Origin: JBKHJZ01 sp046537875
GTDB taxonomy: Bacteria; Actinomycetota; Acidimicrobiia; Acidimicrobiales; VFJN01
Direction of reading: 5' to 3'
Length of the DNA stretch: 24,377 bases
Assembly: GCA_046537875.1 (NCBI GenBank)
Contig: JBKHJZ010000034.1
Coordinates: 1 to 24,377, forward strand
Shown: positions 15,210 through 24,303 of the stretch, in pieces
Position numbering within the stretch: position 1 is the stretch's first letter
How the letters are laid out: the number at the start of each line of letters is the position of its first letter
The notes under the pieces: model-generated
What the model was told of the DNA's origin: nothing
What the model saw: the letters and a program-made list of their open reading frames with translations, nothing else
Databases searched by the model: none
Program-made: the position numbers and the translations under genes

Positions 15210-17879
15210 GTGCCGTACGTCTACGCCTTCGATCATCGTCACAAGCGCCCGCCGAAGGACATGAAGGACCTGCTCGGCGGGAAGGGCGCCAACCTCGCCG
15301 AGATGACCTCGGTGCTCGGGTTGCCCGTCCCGCCGGGGTTCACGATCACCACCGACGCGTGCCGCGAGCACATGCGCCAGGGCTGGCCGCGGGGCCTGTC
15401 CGACGAGATCGCCCGCCACGTCGGCCGGCTCGAGCGGGCGATGCGCCGCCGCCTCGGCGACCCGACCGACCCGCTGCTGGTGAGCGTGCGCTCCGGGGCC
15501 AAGTTCTCGATGCCCGGGATGATGGACACGGTCCTCAACCTCGGCCTCAACGACCGCAGCGTGAAGGGGCTCGCCCGGGCGACCGACGACGAGCGGTTCG
15601 CCTACGACTCGTACCGGCGCTTCATCGCGATGTACGGGCGGATCGTCCTCGGCATCGACGCCGAGTCCTTCGACGACGAGCTGGAGCGGGCCAAGGCCGA
15701 CGCCGGCGCCCACACCGACGCCGACATCCCCGCCGGCGTCCTGCGCGAGCTCTGCGGCAGCTACAAGGCGATCGTCAAGGACCGCACCGGCCGGGCCTTC
15801 CCGCAGGACCCGCAGCGCCAGCTCCGCCAGGCGGTGGAGGCGGTGTTCGCGTCATGGGAGGGGGCCCGCGCGCGGGCCTACCGCGAGCGCGAGCGGATCC
15901 CGCACGACCTGGGCACGGCCGTGAACGTGCAGGCGATGGTGTTCGGCAACCGCGACGAGCGCTCGGGCACCGGCGTGGGCTTCACGCGCGACCCCGCCAC
16001 CGGCGAGGACGTGCCGTACGGCGACTTCCTGCTCAACGCGCAGGGCGAGGACGTGGTCGCCGGCATCCGCAACACCGAGGACCTCGACGGCCTGGCCCGG
16101 CGCTTCCCCGAGATCCACCGCGAGCTGCTCGGCTACTTCGACCGGCTCGAGGCCCACTACCGCGACATGTGCGACGTCGAGTTCACCATCGAGCAGGGCA
16201 AGCTGTGGATGCTCCAGACCCGCGTCGGCAAGCGCACCGGGGTGGCGGCGCTCCGCATGGCGGTGGACATGACGCGCCAGAAGCGGCGCAAGCGGTGGTC
16301 GATCACGCGGGACGAGGCGCTCATGCGCATCACCGCCGACCACCTGGCACAGGTGCTCCACCCCCGGTTCGCGACCGACGACGTCGAGGTCATCGCCACG
16401 GGCCTGGCGGCCTCGCCGGGGGCGGCGGTCGGCAGCGTCTACTTCACGGCCGATGCCGCGGTGGAGGCCAGCGCCCGGGGCGAGAAGGTGATCCTCGTGC
16501 GCATCGAGACCTCGCCCGAGGACGTGCACGGCATGCACGTCTCGGAGGGCATCCTCACGGCCCGGGGCGGGTTGGTCAGCCACGCGGCGGTGGTGGCCCG
16601 CGGCTGGGGCATCCCGGCGGTGGTGGGCGCCGAGGACCTCGTGATCACGAACTCCTCGTTCAAGGTGCGCGACGCGACGGTGCACGAGGGCGAGGTGGTG
16701 TCGCTCGACGGCACGACGGGCAGGGTGGCGCTGGGACCGGTCGAGCTGACCTCGTCCGAGGCGCCCGAGGAGCTCGAGACCCTGCTCGGGTGGGCCGACA
16801 GCGTGCGGAAGGGGCGGAACCCGTCGCGGGCCCGGCTGGGGGTGCGGGCCAACGCCGACAACGGCCCCGACGCGCAGCACGCCCGCGAGCTGGGAGCCGA
16901 GGGCATCGGGCTGTGCCGGACCGAGCACATGTTCCTGGGCGAGGAGCGGCTGCCGATCGTCCGCGAGATGATCCTGGCCGGTACGCCCGAGGGCGAGGCC
17001 GAGGCCCTGGAGAAGCTCCGCGAGGCGCAGCGGGCCGACTTCGTCGAGATCCTCGCCGCCATGGACGGCCTCCCGGTGACGGTTCGCCTGCTCGACCCGC
17101 CGCTGCACGAGTTCCTGCCCCAGATCGAGGAGCTGGCCGTCCGCGAGGCCCGCAAGGAGCTGAGCGATCACGACGCCACGCTGCTGGCTGCCGCCCGCGC
17201 CTGGCGCGAGCAGAACCCGATGATCGGCACCCGCGGCGTCCGGCTGGGCGTGCTGAAGCCGGGCCTCTACGAGATGCAGGTGCGCGCCCTGGTGGAGGCG
17301 GCGCTCGACCGGGCCCGGGCGGGGGGCCACCCGGTGGTCGAGGTGATGATCCCGCTCACCGTCAACCGCGAGGAGATGGCCGAGGCACGTCGCTGGTCGC
17401 TCGAGGCCATCGGGAAGGCGCTCAAGGGGAGCCGCCGCAAGCTCGACATCAGGATCGGCACCATGATCGAGACGCCGCGGGCGGCCCTGCGGGCGGACGA
17501 GATCGCCGAGGTGGCCGACTTCTTCAGCTTCGGCACCAACGACCTGACCCAGATGACGTTCGGGTTCAGCCGCGACGACGTCGAGGCGCGGATGATGCCC
17601 GAGTACCTCGATCGGGGGTTGCTCGCCCGCAACCCGTTCGAGACGATCGACCGGACCGGGGTGGGCGAGCTGGTCGAGCTGGCGGTCGAGCGGGGGCGGA
17701 CGGCGAATCCCCGGCTCAAGCTGGGCATCTGCGGCGAGCACGGCGGCGACCCGGAGTCGATCGCGTTCTTCCAGCGGGCCGGCCTCGACTACGTGTCGTG
17801 CTCGCCGTTCCGCGTGCCGATCGCCCGCCTCGCCGCCGCCCAGGCGATCGTCGGCACGGGCGAGTCCGACACCCGCTGA
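15210..17879 (+). CDS. ppdK: Pyruvate, phosphate dikinase
   Basis: Interconverts pyruvate + ATP + Pi and phosphoenolpyruvate + AMP + PPi; cytoplasmic. 889 residues, the normal bacterial length. The N-terminal ATP-grasp domain starts with GGKGANLAEM and GFTITTDACR and includes SVRSGAKFSMPGMMDTVLNLG (shortened). The central phosphohistidine domain has GGLVSHAAVVARGWGIPAV with catalytic His458. The C-terminal PEP/pyruvate TIM barrel contains GLCRTEHMFL, FGTNDLTQMTFGFSRDD and GICGEHGGDP, with catalytic Cys864 in VSCSPFR. Position 456, two residues before the His, is Val where plant and many bacterial enzymes have a regulatory Thr. GTG 15210 is preceded by GGGGGA. Transcribed alone, divergent from the exporter operon. 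Confidence 0.97.
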   Translation: MPYVYAFDHRHKRPPKDMKDLLGGKGANLAEMTSVLGLPVPPGFTITTDACREHMRQGWPRGLSDEIARHVGRLERAMRRRLGDPTDPLLVSVRSGAKFSMPGMMDTVLNLGLNDRSVKGLARATDDERFAYDSYRRFIAMYGRIVLGIDAESFDDELERAKADAGAHTDADIPAGVLRELCGSYKAIVKDRTGRAFPQDPQRQLRQAVEAVFASWEGARARAYRERERIPHDLGTAVNVQAMVFGNRDERSGTGVGFTRDPATGEDVPYGDFLLNAQGEDVVAGIRNTEDLDGLARRFPEIHRELLGYFDRLEAHYRDMCDVEFTIEQGKLWMLQTRVGKRTGVAALRMAVDMTRQKRRKRWSITRDEALMRITADHLAQVLHPRFATDDVEVIATGLAASPGAAVGSVYFTADAAVEASARGEKVILVRIETSPEDVHGMHVSEGILTARGGLVSHAAVVARGWGIPAVVGAEDLVITNSSFKVRDATVHEGEVVSLDGTTGRVALGPVELTSSEAPEELETLLGWADSVRKGRNPSRARLGVRANADNGPDAQHARELGAEGIGLCRTEHMFLGEERLPIVREMILAGTPEGEAEALEKLREAQRADFVEILAAMDGLPVTVRLLDPPLHEFLPQIEELAVREARKELSDHDATLLAAARAWREQNPMIGTRGVRLGVLKPGLYEMQVRALVEAALDRARAGGHPVVEVMIPLTVNREEMAEARRWSLEAIGKALKGSRRKLDIRIGTMIETPRAALRADEIAEVADFFSFGTNDLTQMTFGFSRDDVEARMMPEYLDRGLLARNPFETIDRTGVGELVELAVERGRTANPRLKLGICGEHGGDPESIAFFQRAGLDYVSCSPFRVPIARLAAAQAIVGTGESDTR

Positions 17880-17884
17880 GCAGG

Positions 17885-17913
17885 CCCGACGCGCGCGGCG
17901 CGCTGGTGTCGGG
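17885..17913 (+). terminator. Possible ppdK terminator hairpin
   Basis: CCCGAC (17885-17890) can pair with GTCGGG (17908-17913), enclosing a GCGC-rich segment that can extend the stem imperfectly. It begins 5 nt after the ppdK stop. There is no U-tract, so its role is inferred from position. Confidence 0.35.
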
Positions 17914-17924
17914 AGCCGGGTGAG

Positions 17925-17930
17925 TAGAGT
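17925..17930 (+). promoter_or_regulatory. Candidate -10 box for the riboswitch-terC transcript
   Basis: TAGAGT (TANNNT) lies 8 nt before the first base of the riboswitch closing stem, so transcription would start almost exactly at the aptamer. No convincing -35 is visible. Confidence 0.45.
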
Positions 17931-17937
17931 GTTCCGG

Positions 17938-18065
17938 ACCGAAGGGGAGTAGCCCTCGACGTGTCTCATCGTCATCCCGGCTCGTGAGCCCGGCGACCCG
18001 TGGTAGCGGGCCCCGGGCGGCGTGTCCGGTGAGCACGGCCCGCGCGGCGGGCGAGACCTTCGGCT
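17938..18065 (+). ncRNA. yybP-ykoY-type manganese riboswitch
   Basis: Cis-acting Mn2+-sensing aptamer in the terC leader. The class hallmarks are present: GAAGGGGAGTAGC at the 5' side (17941 on) and GGGCGAGACCTT at the 3' side (18050-18060). The outer stem P1 is a perfect 7-bp pairing of CCGAAGG (17939-17945) with CCTTCGG (18057-18063). Internal GC-rich helices lie between (CCCGGCTCGTGAGCCCGG around 17976-17993 folds on itself). The class is commonly found upstream of Mn2+ exporters of the TerC, MntP and UPF0016 families, which matches the gene that follows. Assignment rests on recognising conserved blocks and P1; no covariance search was possible. Confidence 0.85.
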
Positions 18066-18089
18066 CATGGTCCCCGCGTCATGCAGCCG
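18061..18089 (+). promoter_or_regulatory. Riboswitch expression platform: hairpin competing with P1 and abutting the Shine-Dalgarno
   Basis: CGGCTCAT (18061-18068) can pair with ATG-C-AGCCG (18081-18089, one bulged C). The first three bases (CGG) are also the 3' end of P1, so the two helices exclude each other. The 3' arm ends on the first G of the GGAGG ribosome binding site (18089-18093), 6 nt before GTG 18100. The simplest reading is translational control: Mn2+ stabilises P1 and frees the ribosome binding site. Confidence 0.55.
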
Positions 18090-18099
18090 GAGGTAGCAG

Positions 18100-19176
18100 G
18101 TGCCCCTCGCCGTCCTAGCGTCCCAGGCGTCGTCCTCGACGCGGGAGAGCTTCGCCAGCTTCGACGTGCCGGTGTGGGTCTGGCTGGTGTTCCTGGCGGT
18201 GGTCACCATCCTGCTGGTCGGCGACCTGCTGCTGGTCCACCGCACGCCCCACGCGCCCACCAGCAAGGAGGCGGCCATCGAGTCGGCGGTGTGGATCGCC
18301 ATCGGCGTCGCCTTCACCGCCGTGATGCTGGTGTGGCAGGACGGTCAGGCCGCCACCGAGTACATCTCCGGCTACCTGATCGAGAAGAGCCTGAGCGTCG
18401 ACAACGTCTTCGTGTGGTCGATGATCATGAGCTTCTTCGCGGTGCCCCGGGAGTACCAGTTCCGGGTGCTGTTCTGGGGCATCTTCGGGGCGCTCGTGCT
18501 CCGGTTCCTGTTCATCCTCACGGGGGTCGCCCTGCTCGAGCGCTTCGAGTGGCTGCTGTTCGTGTTCGGTGGCTTCCTGCTGGTGACGGCGGTCCGCATG
18601 GTGCGCCACCAGGACGAAGAGGTGCACCCGGAGCACAACCCGGTGCTCCGTCTCGTCCGCCGGGTCGTGCCCTCGACCACGGAGTACCACGGCCAGAAGC
18701 TCTTCGTCCGCCACGGCCGGAAGCTGCTGGCCACTCCGCTGTTCGCGGTGCTGATCGTGGTGGAGTCGAGCGACGTGATCTTCGCGATCGACTCGATCCC
18801 GGCGATCCTGGCCGTGAGCCGCGAGGAGTTCATCGTGTTCAGCTCGAACGCGTTCGCGATCCTCGGGCTGCGCGCCCTCTACTTCCTGCTGGCCGACCTG
18901 AAGGAGAAGTTCACGTACCTGCAGCAGGGCCTCGCGGTCATCCTGGCGTACGTCGGCACGAAGATGATCATCGCCGAGTGGTACCACATCCCCACGGTCG
19001 TGAGCCTCGGGGTGATCGCCCTGGTGCTCACCGTGGCGATTCTGGCGTCGGCGCGTAGCTCGCGCGGGGGCGACCGCCCGGGCCCCGGGGAGCCCATCCA
19101 CGAGGTGCCAGGGGCCAGCGCCGCAGCCGTGCTGGGCGGCCAACCCACCTCGCCCGACGGGGGGAGCGGGGGGTGA
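18100..19176 (+). CDS. TerC-family integral membrane protein, probable Mn2+ exporter
   Basis: 358-residue polytopic membrane protein. Hydrophobic segments include VWLVFLAVVTILLVGDLLL, AVWIAIGVAFTAVMLVW, FWGIFGALVLRFLFILTGVAL, WLLFVFGGFLLVTAVRMV, PLFAVLIVVESSDVIFAIDS, LRALYFLLADL and a last one near ILAYVGTKMIIAEW. TerC-family acidic signatures are intact: SLSVDNVFVW and ESSDVIFAIDSIPAI. The C-terminal ~45 residues are a hydrophilic Gly/Pro/Ser tail. The GTG start has GGAGG 6 nt upstream. The yybP-ykoY riboswitch in its leader points to Mn2+ efflux more than to tellurite resistance, the historical family name. It is likely a single-gene transcript. Confidence 0.93.
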   Translation: MPLAVLASQASSSTRESFASFDVPVWVWLVFLAVVTILLVGDLLLVHRTPHAPTSKEAAIESAVWIAIGVAFTAVMLVWQDGQAATEYISGYLIEKSLSVDNVFVWSMIMSFFAVPREYQFRVLFWGIFGALVLRFLFILTGVALLERFEWLLFVFGGFLLVTAVRMVRHQDEEVHPEHNPVLRLVRRVVPSTTEYHGQKLFVRHGRKLLATPLFAVLIVVESSDVIFAIDSIPAILAVSREEFIVFSSNAFAILGLRALYFLLADLKEKFTYLQQGLAVILAYVGTKMIIAEWYHIPTVVSLGVIALVLTVAILASARSSRGGDRPGPGEPIHEVPGASAAAVLGGQPTSPDGGSGG

Positions 19177-19189
19177 CCAGGCTTCTGGC

Positions 19190-19509
19190 TGCAGCTCCCC
19201 TCACCGCGACCCCACGGTGGTCCCCGCGAACGTGATGATCGAGCGCCCGCAGCATGGCGGGCGCCAGGTCGACGGCAACCGGGTGGCCGCCGGCGGGCGA
19301 TGGCGAGGGAGGCGGCACCGGTTCCTGCGCCGAGATCGAGAACTGTCCGCCCGGCGAGGTCGACAGGCGACAGCTCCACCAGCGCTCGGCCAGCGGCCCG
19401 TACACGCGGGCCGGACCACGCGCCCGGGCGGCGGCCGTCCGTCCGTAGGCCCGCGCACCCCGGCGACGACGGTCCGGTGCTCGACGGGGGCGCGCCTGTT
19501 CACAGCCAT
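19190..19509 (-). pseudogene. Truncated, frameshifted SAM-dependent methyltransferase remnant
   Basis: Reading the minus strand, three frames successively give one coherent methyltransferase N-terminus. From ATG 19509: RAPVEHRTVVAG; after a frame change near 19450-19462: AYGRTAAARARGPARVYGPLAER; after one near 19380-19388: VELSPVDLAGRTVLDLG then AGTGAASLAIA (motif I); after one near 19289-19300: GGHPVAVDLAPAML and DHHVRGDHRGVAV. Similarity then stops and the C-terminal two thirds are absent. The ATG overlaps the stop of the phosphotransferase gene, so it was probably once its operon partner. No open frame covers the stretch. Sequencing error could explain single shifts but not the truncation. 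The motif-I glycine-rich loop makes the family call reasonable; the original substrate is unknown. Confidence 0.65.
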
Positions 19510-20540
19510 CGTGCGCCCTCGCGCACCCGGTCGCACCACCAGCCCAGCTCGTCGTCGGGGCCGAGCGCCTTCTCCCAGCCGAACTGGACGAGGCTGCCGA
19601 GCAGGCACAGGCCGAGTTGGCGCTCCCACCAGCCGTCGGTCGCCACGCCGTGGCGCTCCAGGGCCACGCGGAAGCGCTCGATCGCGTCTTCCTTCGGCTC
19701 GGGCAGGCGCGCCCGGTTGAGCGCGAGGTACCAGGCCAGGTCGTGGCACGCCGGTCCCTCGCCGGGGTAGGCGCAGTCGAGCAGGATCGTGCGCCCGTCG
19801 GGGTGGTTGCCCAGGTTGCCCATCTTCCAGTCGCCGTGGAGGAACGTGGTGGGTGTCGTGGCGACGGCGGCGGCCAGGTCCCAGGGCCTCCGGCGGATCT
19901 CGCCCACCAGCGCGGCCACGTCGGCCGGCGCCCGGGCCGCGAAGCGCCGCCAGCCGTCGTCGGCCAGTCGAGGCACCTCGTCGGGGAAGCCCCGCTGGCG
20001 CTCGGCGGCGAGCATCGCGTCGCCGAACATGGTCCAGCGGATGGTGGGTGGCACGAGCCCGATGTCGTCGTGCCAGCCCCAGAAGCGGGCAGAGAGCTGG
20101 GCCAGGTGCTCGAGGAACTGCCCGTGCTGGGCGAGACCGACAGGCGTGTCACCGGGGGGCACCAGGTGTGACCCGACGTCCCGCATCAGCAGCGCCGCGC
20201 CCCAGCCGTGGCGCCCGAGGCCGCCAGCGGCGCCCACGACGGTGTGGTCGATCGTGGGCGGTGCCGCGTCGAGCAGGCCCGAGGCCCAGACGATGAGCGG
20301 TCGGCAGCGCACGTCCCCGAGCGAACGGGCGATCCAGTCGTGGTCGACGTGCACGAGCTTGAGGATGTGCGGCTCGCCGCCGAGCTCGACCCGCTCGAGG
20401 CGCGACCCGGACTTGCCGTCGCTCGAGCTCACCGGCCAGCGCGGGGCGTCGCCCACCAGCTCCTCGAGTGATGCGGCCACGGGGCGCGGCCTGAGCGTCG
20501 GGAGCGCATCGAGCGTGTGCCCGCGTCGTCCGCCGTCCAC
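19500..20540 (-). CDS. APH-like phosphotransferase family protein (kinase fold)
   Basis: Protein-kinase-like small-molecule phosphotransferase of the aminoglycoside/choline kinase superfamily; substrate unknown. The catalytic loop is FLHGDWKMGN (His235, Asp237, Asn242 from this start), followed by the metal-binding ILLDCAYPGEGP and HDLAWYLALNRARLP. An N-lobe Lys candidate is in EPHILKLVH. The reading frame is open back to a TTG at 20720, but that extension would invade the dnaG promoter region, so I use GTG 20540 (346 residues); GTG 20480 is also possible, and neither has a good Shine-Dalgarno. The C-terminus is aromatic (GWWCDRVREGARWL). The stop overlaps the start of a methyltransferase pseudogene. 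A resistance role is not supported beyond family resemblance. Confidence 0.82.
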   Translation of the reverse strand: MDGGRRGHTLDALPTLRPRPVAASLEELVGDAPRWPVSSSDGKSGSRLERVELGGEPHILKLVHVDHDWIARSLGDVRCRPLIVWASGLLDAAPPTIDHTVVGAAGGLGRHGWGAALLMRDVGSHLVPPGDTPVGLAQHGQFLEHLAQLSARFWGWHDDIGLVPPTIRWTMFGDAMLAAERQRGFPDEVPRLADDGWRRFAARAPADVAALVGEIRRRPWDLAAAVATTPTTFLHGDWKMGNLGNHPDGRTILLDCAYPGEGPACHDLAWYLALNRARLPEPKEDAIERFRVALERHGVATDGWWERQLGLCLLGSLVQFGWEKALGPDDELGWWCDRVREGARWL

Positions 20541-20721
20541 CGGGGGTAGCTTCGCGCGGATGGGTGCACCGGTGGGCGGCCCGCCGGGTGCGTCCCGGGT
20601 GGCGTCGACGGTCACCGTGGCGGGCTGGTTGCTGGGGGATCCCCGCGGGCATCGGGGCATGGACGACGGGTCGGCGATGCCGAGGTCGCGCGGGAGTGAA
20701 CGTCCGGGCGACCGCCGCAAG

Positions 20722-20727
20722 TAGCCT
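20722..20727 (+). promoter_or_regulatory. Candidate -10 box for dnaG-rpoD
   Basis: TAGCCT lies 8 nt before ATG 20736, with no Shine-Dalgarno between, predicting a leaderless or nearly leaderless mRNA. A -35 is not convincing (a TGAAC-like stretch lies slightly too far upstream). Confidence 0.45.
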
Positions 20728-20735
20728 CAGCGGCG

Positions 20736-22726
20736 ATGGGCATCGTCGACGAGGACGTGGCGGCGGTGCGCGCCGCCTCCGACATCGTCGCGATCGTCGG
20801 CCAGCACGTGCAGCTCCGGCGGGTCGGGCGCCGCTGGCAGGGCCTCTGCCCCTTCCACAACGAGAAGACGCCCTCGTTCTCGGTGAACGCCGAGGAGAAC
20901 GTCTACTACTGCTTCGGCTGCCAGGCGAGCGGTGACGTCATCACGTTCGTCCGCGAGGTCGAGCAGCTCGACTTCGTCGGTGCCGTCGAGTACCTGGCGG
21001 GCAAGGCCGGCATCTCCCTGCGCTACACCGATCGCGCAGAGGGTGAGAGCCGCAAGCGCCGTGCCCGGCTGGTCGAGACGATGGCGGCGGCCGTCGACTG
21101 GTACCACCGCCGCCTGCTCTCCGCGCCGGATGCGGGCCCGGCGCGGCGGTACCTGCGTGCGAGGGGCATCGACGGCGACGTCGTCCGGGACTTCCGGCTC
21201 GGCTGGGCGCCCGATGCCTGGGACGAGCTGTGCCGGGCACTCAAGCTCGACGCCCGCACCGCCGAGGCCACCGGCCTCGGGCGCCTGAGCCGCGGGCGGC
21301 TGCGCGACCACTTCCGCGCCCGCATCCTGTTCCCGATCAACGACGAGGCGGGCAACCCGATCAGCTTCGGTGGGCGGATTCTCCCCGGGGGTGAGGGTCC
21401 CGGCAACCAGGGCAAGTACAAGAACACCGCCGAGACCGCGCTGTACAGCAAGAGCCGCGTGCTCTACGGGCTCGATCGGGCGCGGAAGGCCATCGTCAGC
21501 CAGGGGACGGCGGTGATCTGCGAGGGGTACACCGATGTGATCGGCTTCCATCGATCGGGCGTGCCCCTGGCCGTCGCCACCTGTGGCACCGCGCTCACCG
21601 ACGACCACGTCCGGCTGCTCTCCCGGTTCGCCGCCCGGCGGCTGGTGCTGGCCTTCGACGCCGACGCGGCGGGGCAGTCCGCCGCCGAGCGGTTCTACCA
21701 GTGGGAGCGCGAGCACGACATCGAGGTGGCGGTCGCCGACCTGCCCACCGGTGAGGATCCGGCCGACACGGCGGCCCGGGACCCCGCCCGGCTCGTGGCC
21801 GCCGTCGAGGGGGCCTCCCCGTTCCTCCGGTTCCGCCTCGAACGGGCCTTCGGGGCCGCCGACGTGAGCGGCCCCGAGGGACGCGCCCGGGCCGCCGAAC
21901 GGGCGCTCGCCATCGTGGCCGAGCACCCGTCCGAGCTGGTGCGCGACCAGTACCTGATGGAGGTCGCCTCGCGCTGCCGGTTCGATCCCGACCGCCTGCG
22001 TCCCCGGCTCGACCGGTCGCGGTCGCGGTCGCGGTCCGGCCGCGTCGCCCGGCACGGGGTCGACCGGAGGGCGGTCCCGAACGAGCCACCCTCCGACATC
22101 CCGCCGCCCGACGCCACGTCCGGTGGCGGCGCCCCGGAGCGAGCCGTTCCTGACGGTCGCCGGTCGGCCGGTGACGGAGGTCGTGGTGGCCGGTCGCAGA
22201 GTGCTGGTCGGGAGACGAATGGTGGTGGCCCCTCGGCAGGGGCTCGCCCGTCACCCGAAGGTGGGCAGTCACCGGGTGGCGGTCCGCCGGAGGTGCGTGG
22301 GGGACCGGCACTCGAGGTGCTGCGCCACGTCGTGCACAACCCGGCCGCAGTCGATCACTGGCTGCGCGAGGCGCTGTTCGACGATCCTCTCCACGCTGAG
22401 GTCTACCGGGCCCTCGTCGCCGCCGACAGCCACGCCGCGGCCCGGGAGGCGGCCTCACCGCCGGCGGCGTCGCTGCTCGCCCGCCTCCTGGTGGAGGAGC
22501 CGGGGTCGGACCCGGTGGACGCGGTTCGCCTGCTGCTGCGCGAGGTGGCGTTGCGTGAGATGCGCGACCTCCGGTTCGCAACCGCAACCGCGACGGACCC
22601 CGATCGCATCCTCGCCGAGCAGGCACTGCTGGCCCGGGTCGTCGACGAGCTCCGCGATCCCCGATCTGCGTCGGTTGCCGCGGACCGGTTGGTAGCCTGG
22701 CTCGGGCAACGGGTTGGAGACGGGGG

Positions 22727-22730
<4 letters not shown>
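20736..22730 (+). CDS. dnaG: DNA primase DnaG
   Basis: Synthesises RNA primers at the replication fork. 664 residues. The N-terminal CHC2 zinc finger has C38-x2-H41 and C59-x2-C62 (CPFHNEKTPSFSV, then YYCFGC). The catalytic core includes ARILFPINDEAGNPISFGGR (abbreviated). TOPRIM shows E263 in VICEGYTDVIGF and D308/D310 in LAFDADAAGQ. Residues ~425-520 form a long Gly/Pro/Ser/Arg-rich linker that starts with an RSRSRSRS run encoded by a short DNA repeat. The C-terminal helicase-interaction region begins about residue 525 (EVLRHVVHNPAAVDHWLREALF, shortened) and ends with conserved helices. ATG 20736 fits the normal N-terminus. The stop overlaps the sigma-factor start (ATGA). Confidence 0.97.
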
Positions 22731-24115
<1,385 letters not shown>

Positions 24116-24124
24116 GCCATCTCG

Positions 24125-24146
24125 GCCCCGCCCCCGCACCCGGGGC
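24125..24146 (+). terminator. Possible rpoD terminator hairpin
   Basis: GCCCCG (24125-24130) can pair with CGGGGC (24141-24146) around a 10-nt loop, starting 9 nt after the rpoD stop. No U-tract follows; weak evidence. Confidence 0.3.
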
Positions 24147-24199
24147 GTCCACGTGCACCCGCACCCTCCGTGCGGTCAGGGGGGTGGTGGCGGCACTGC

Positions 24200-24205
24200 T
24201 ATCCT
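24200..24205 (+). promoter_or_regulatory. Candidate -10 box for the tRNA pair
   Basis: TATCCT matches TANNNT and lies 13 nt before the mature 5' end of the first tRNA, a plausible distance for a short precursor leader. No -35 match is visible. Confidence 0.35.
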
Positions 24206-24218
24206 CACCTGGTTCCAT

Positions 24219-24291
24219 TCCGGGGTAGCTCAACAGGCGGAGCAGTCGGCTGTTAACCGAACGGTTGTGGGTTCGAGTCCCACCCCCGGAG
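24219..24291 (+). tRNA. tRNA-Asn (anticodon GTT)
   Basis: A 73-nt cloverleaf. Acceptor TCCGGGG pairs with CCCCGGA (24284-24290), with discriminator G. The D-stem is GCTC/GAGC. The anticodon loop is CTGTTAA with GTT. The T-arm is GTGGG-TTCGAGT-CCCAC. The closing pair of the anticodon stem (27-43) is a G-A mismatch. No CCA is encoded directly after the discriminator. Confidence 0.95.
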
Positions 24292-24303
24292 CGGTCACGA
24301 CCC

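Noticed and set aside
18081..19058. Plus-strand open frame overlapping TerC
   Set aside because: Arg/Pro-rich shadow of the membrane protein, with no membrane segments or motifs.
19500..20540. Aminoglycoside-resistance gene
   Set aside because: Only the general APH/choline-kinase catalytic motifs are present; nothing indicates aminoglycoside specificity or mobility.
20541..20720. N-terminal extension of the phosphotransferase to a TTG at 20720
   Set aside because: It is low complexity, uses a rare start, and would overlap the promoter region of divergent dnaG.
22693..22698. Internal rpoD promoter (TAGCCT) at the end of dnaG
   Set aside because: The best upstream TTGCCG is only 12 nt away and the box falls in coding sequence; kept only as something to test.
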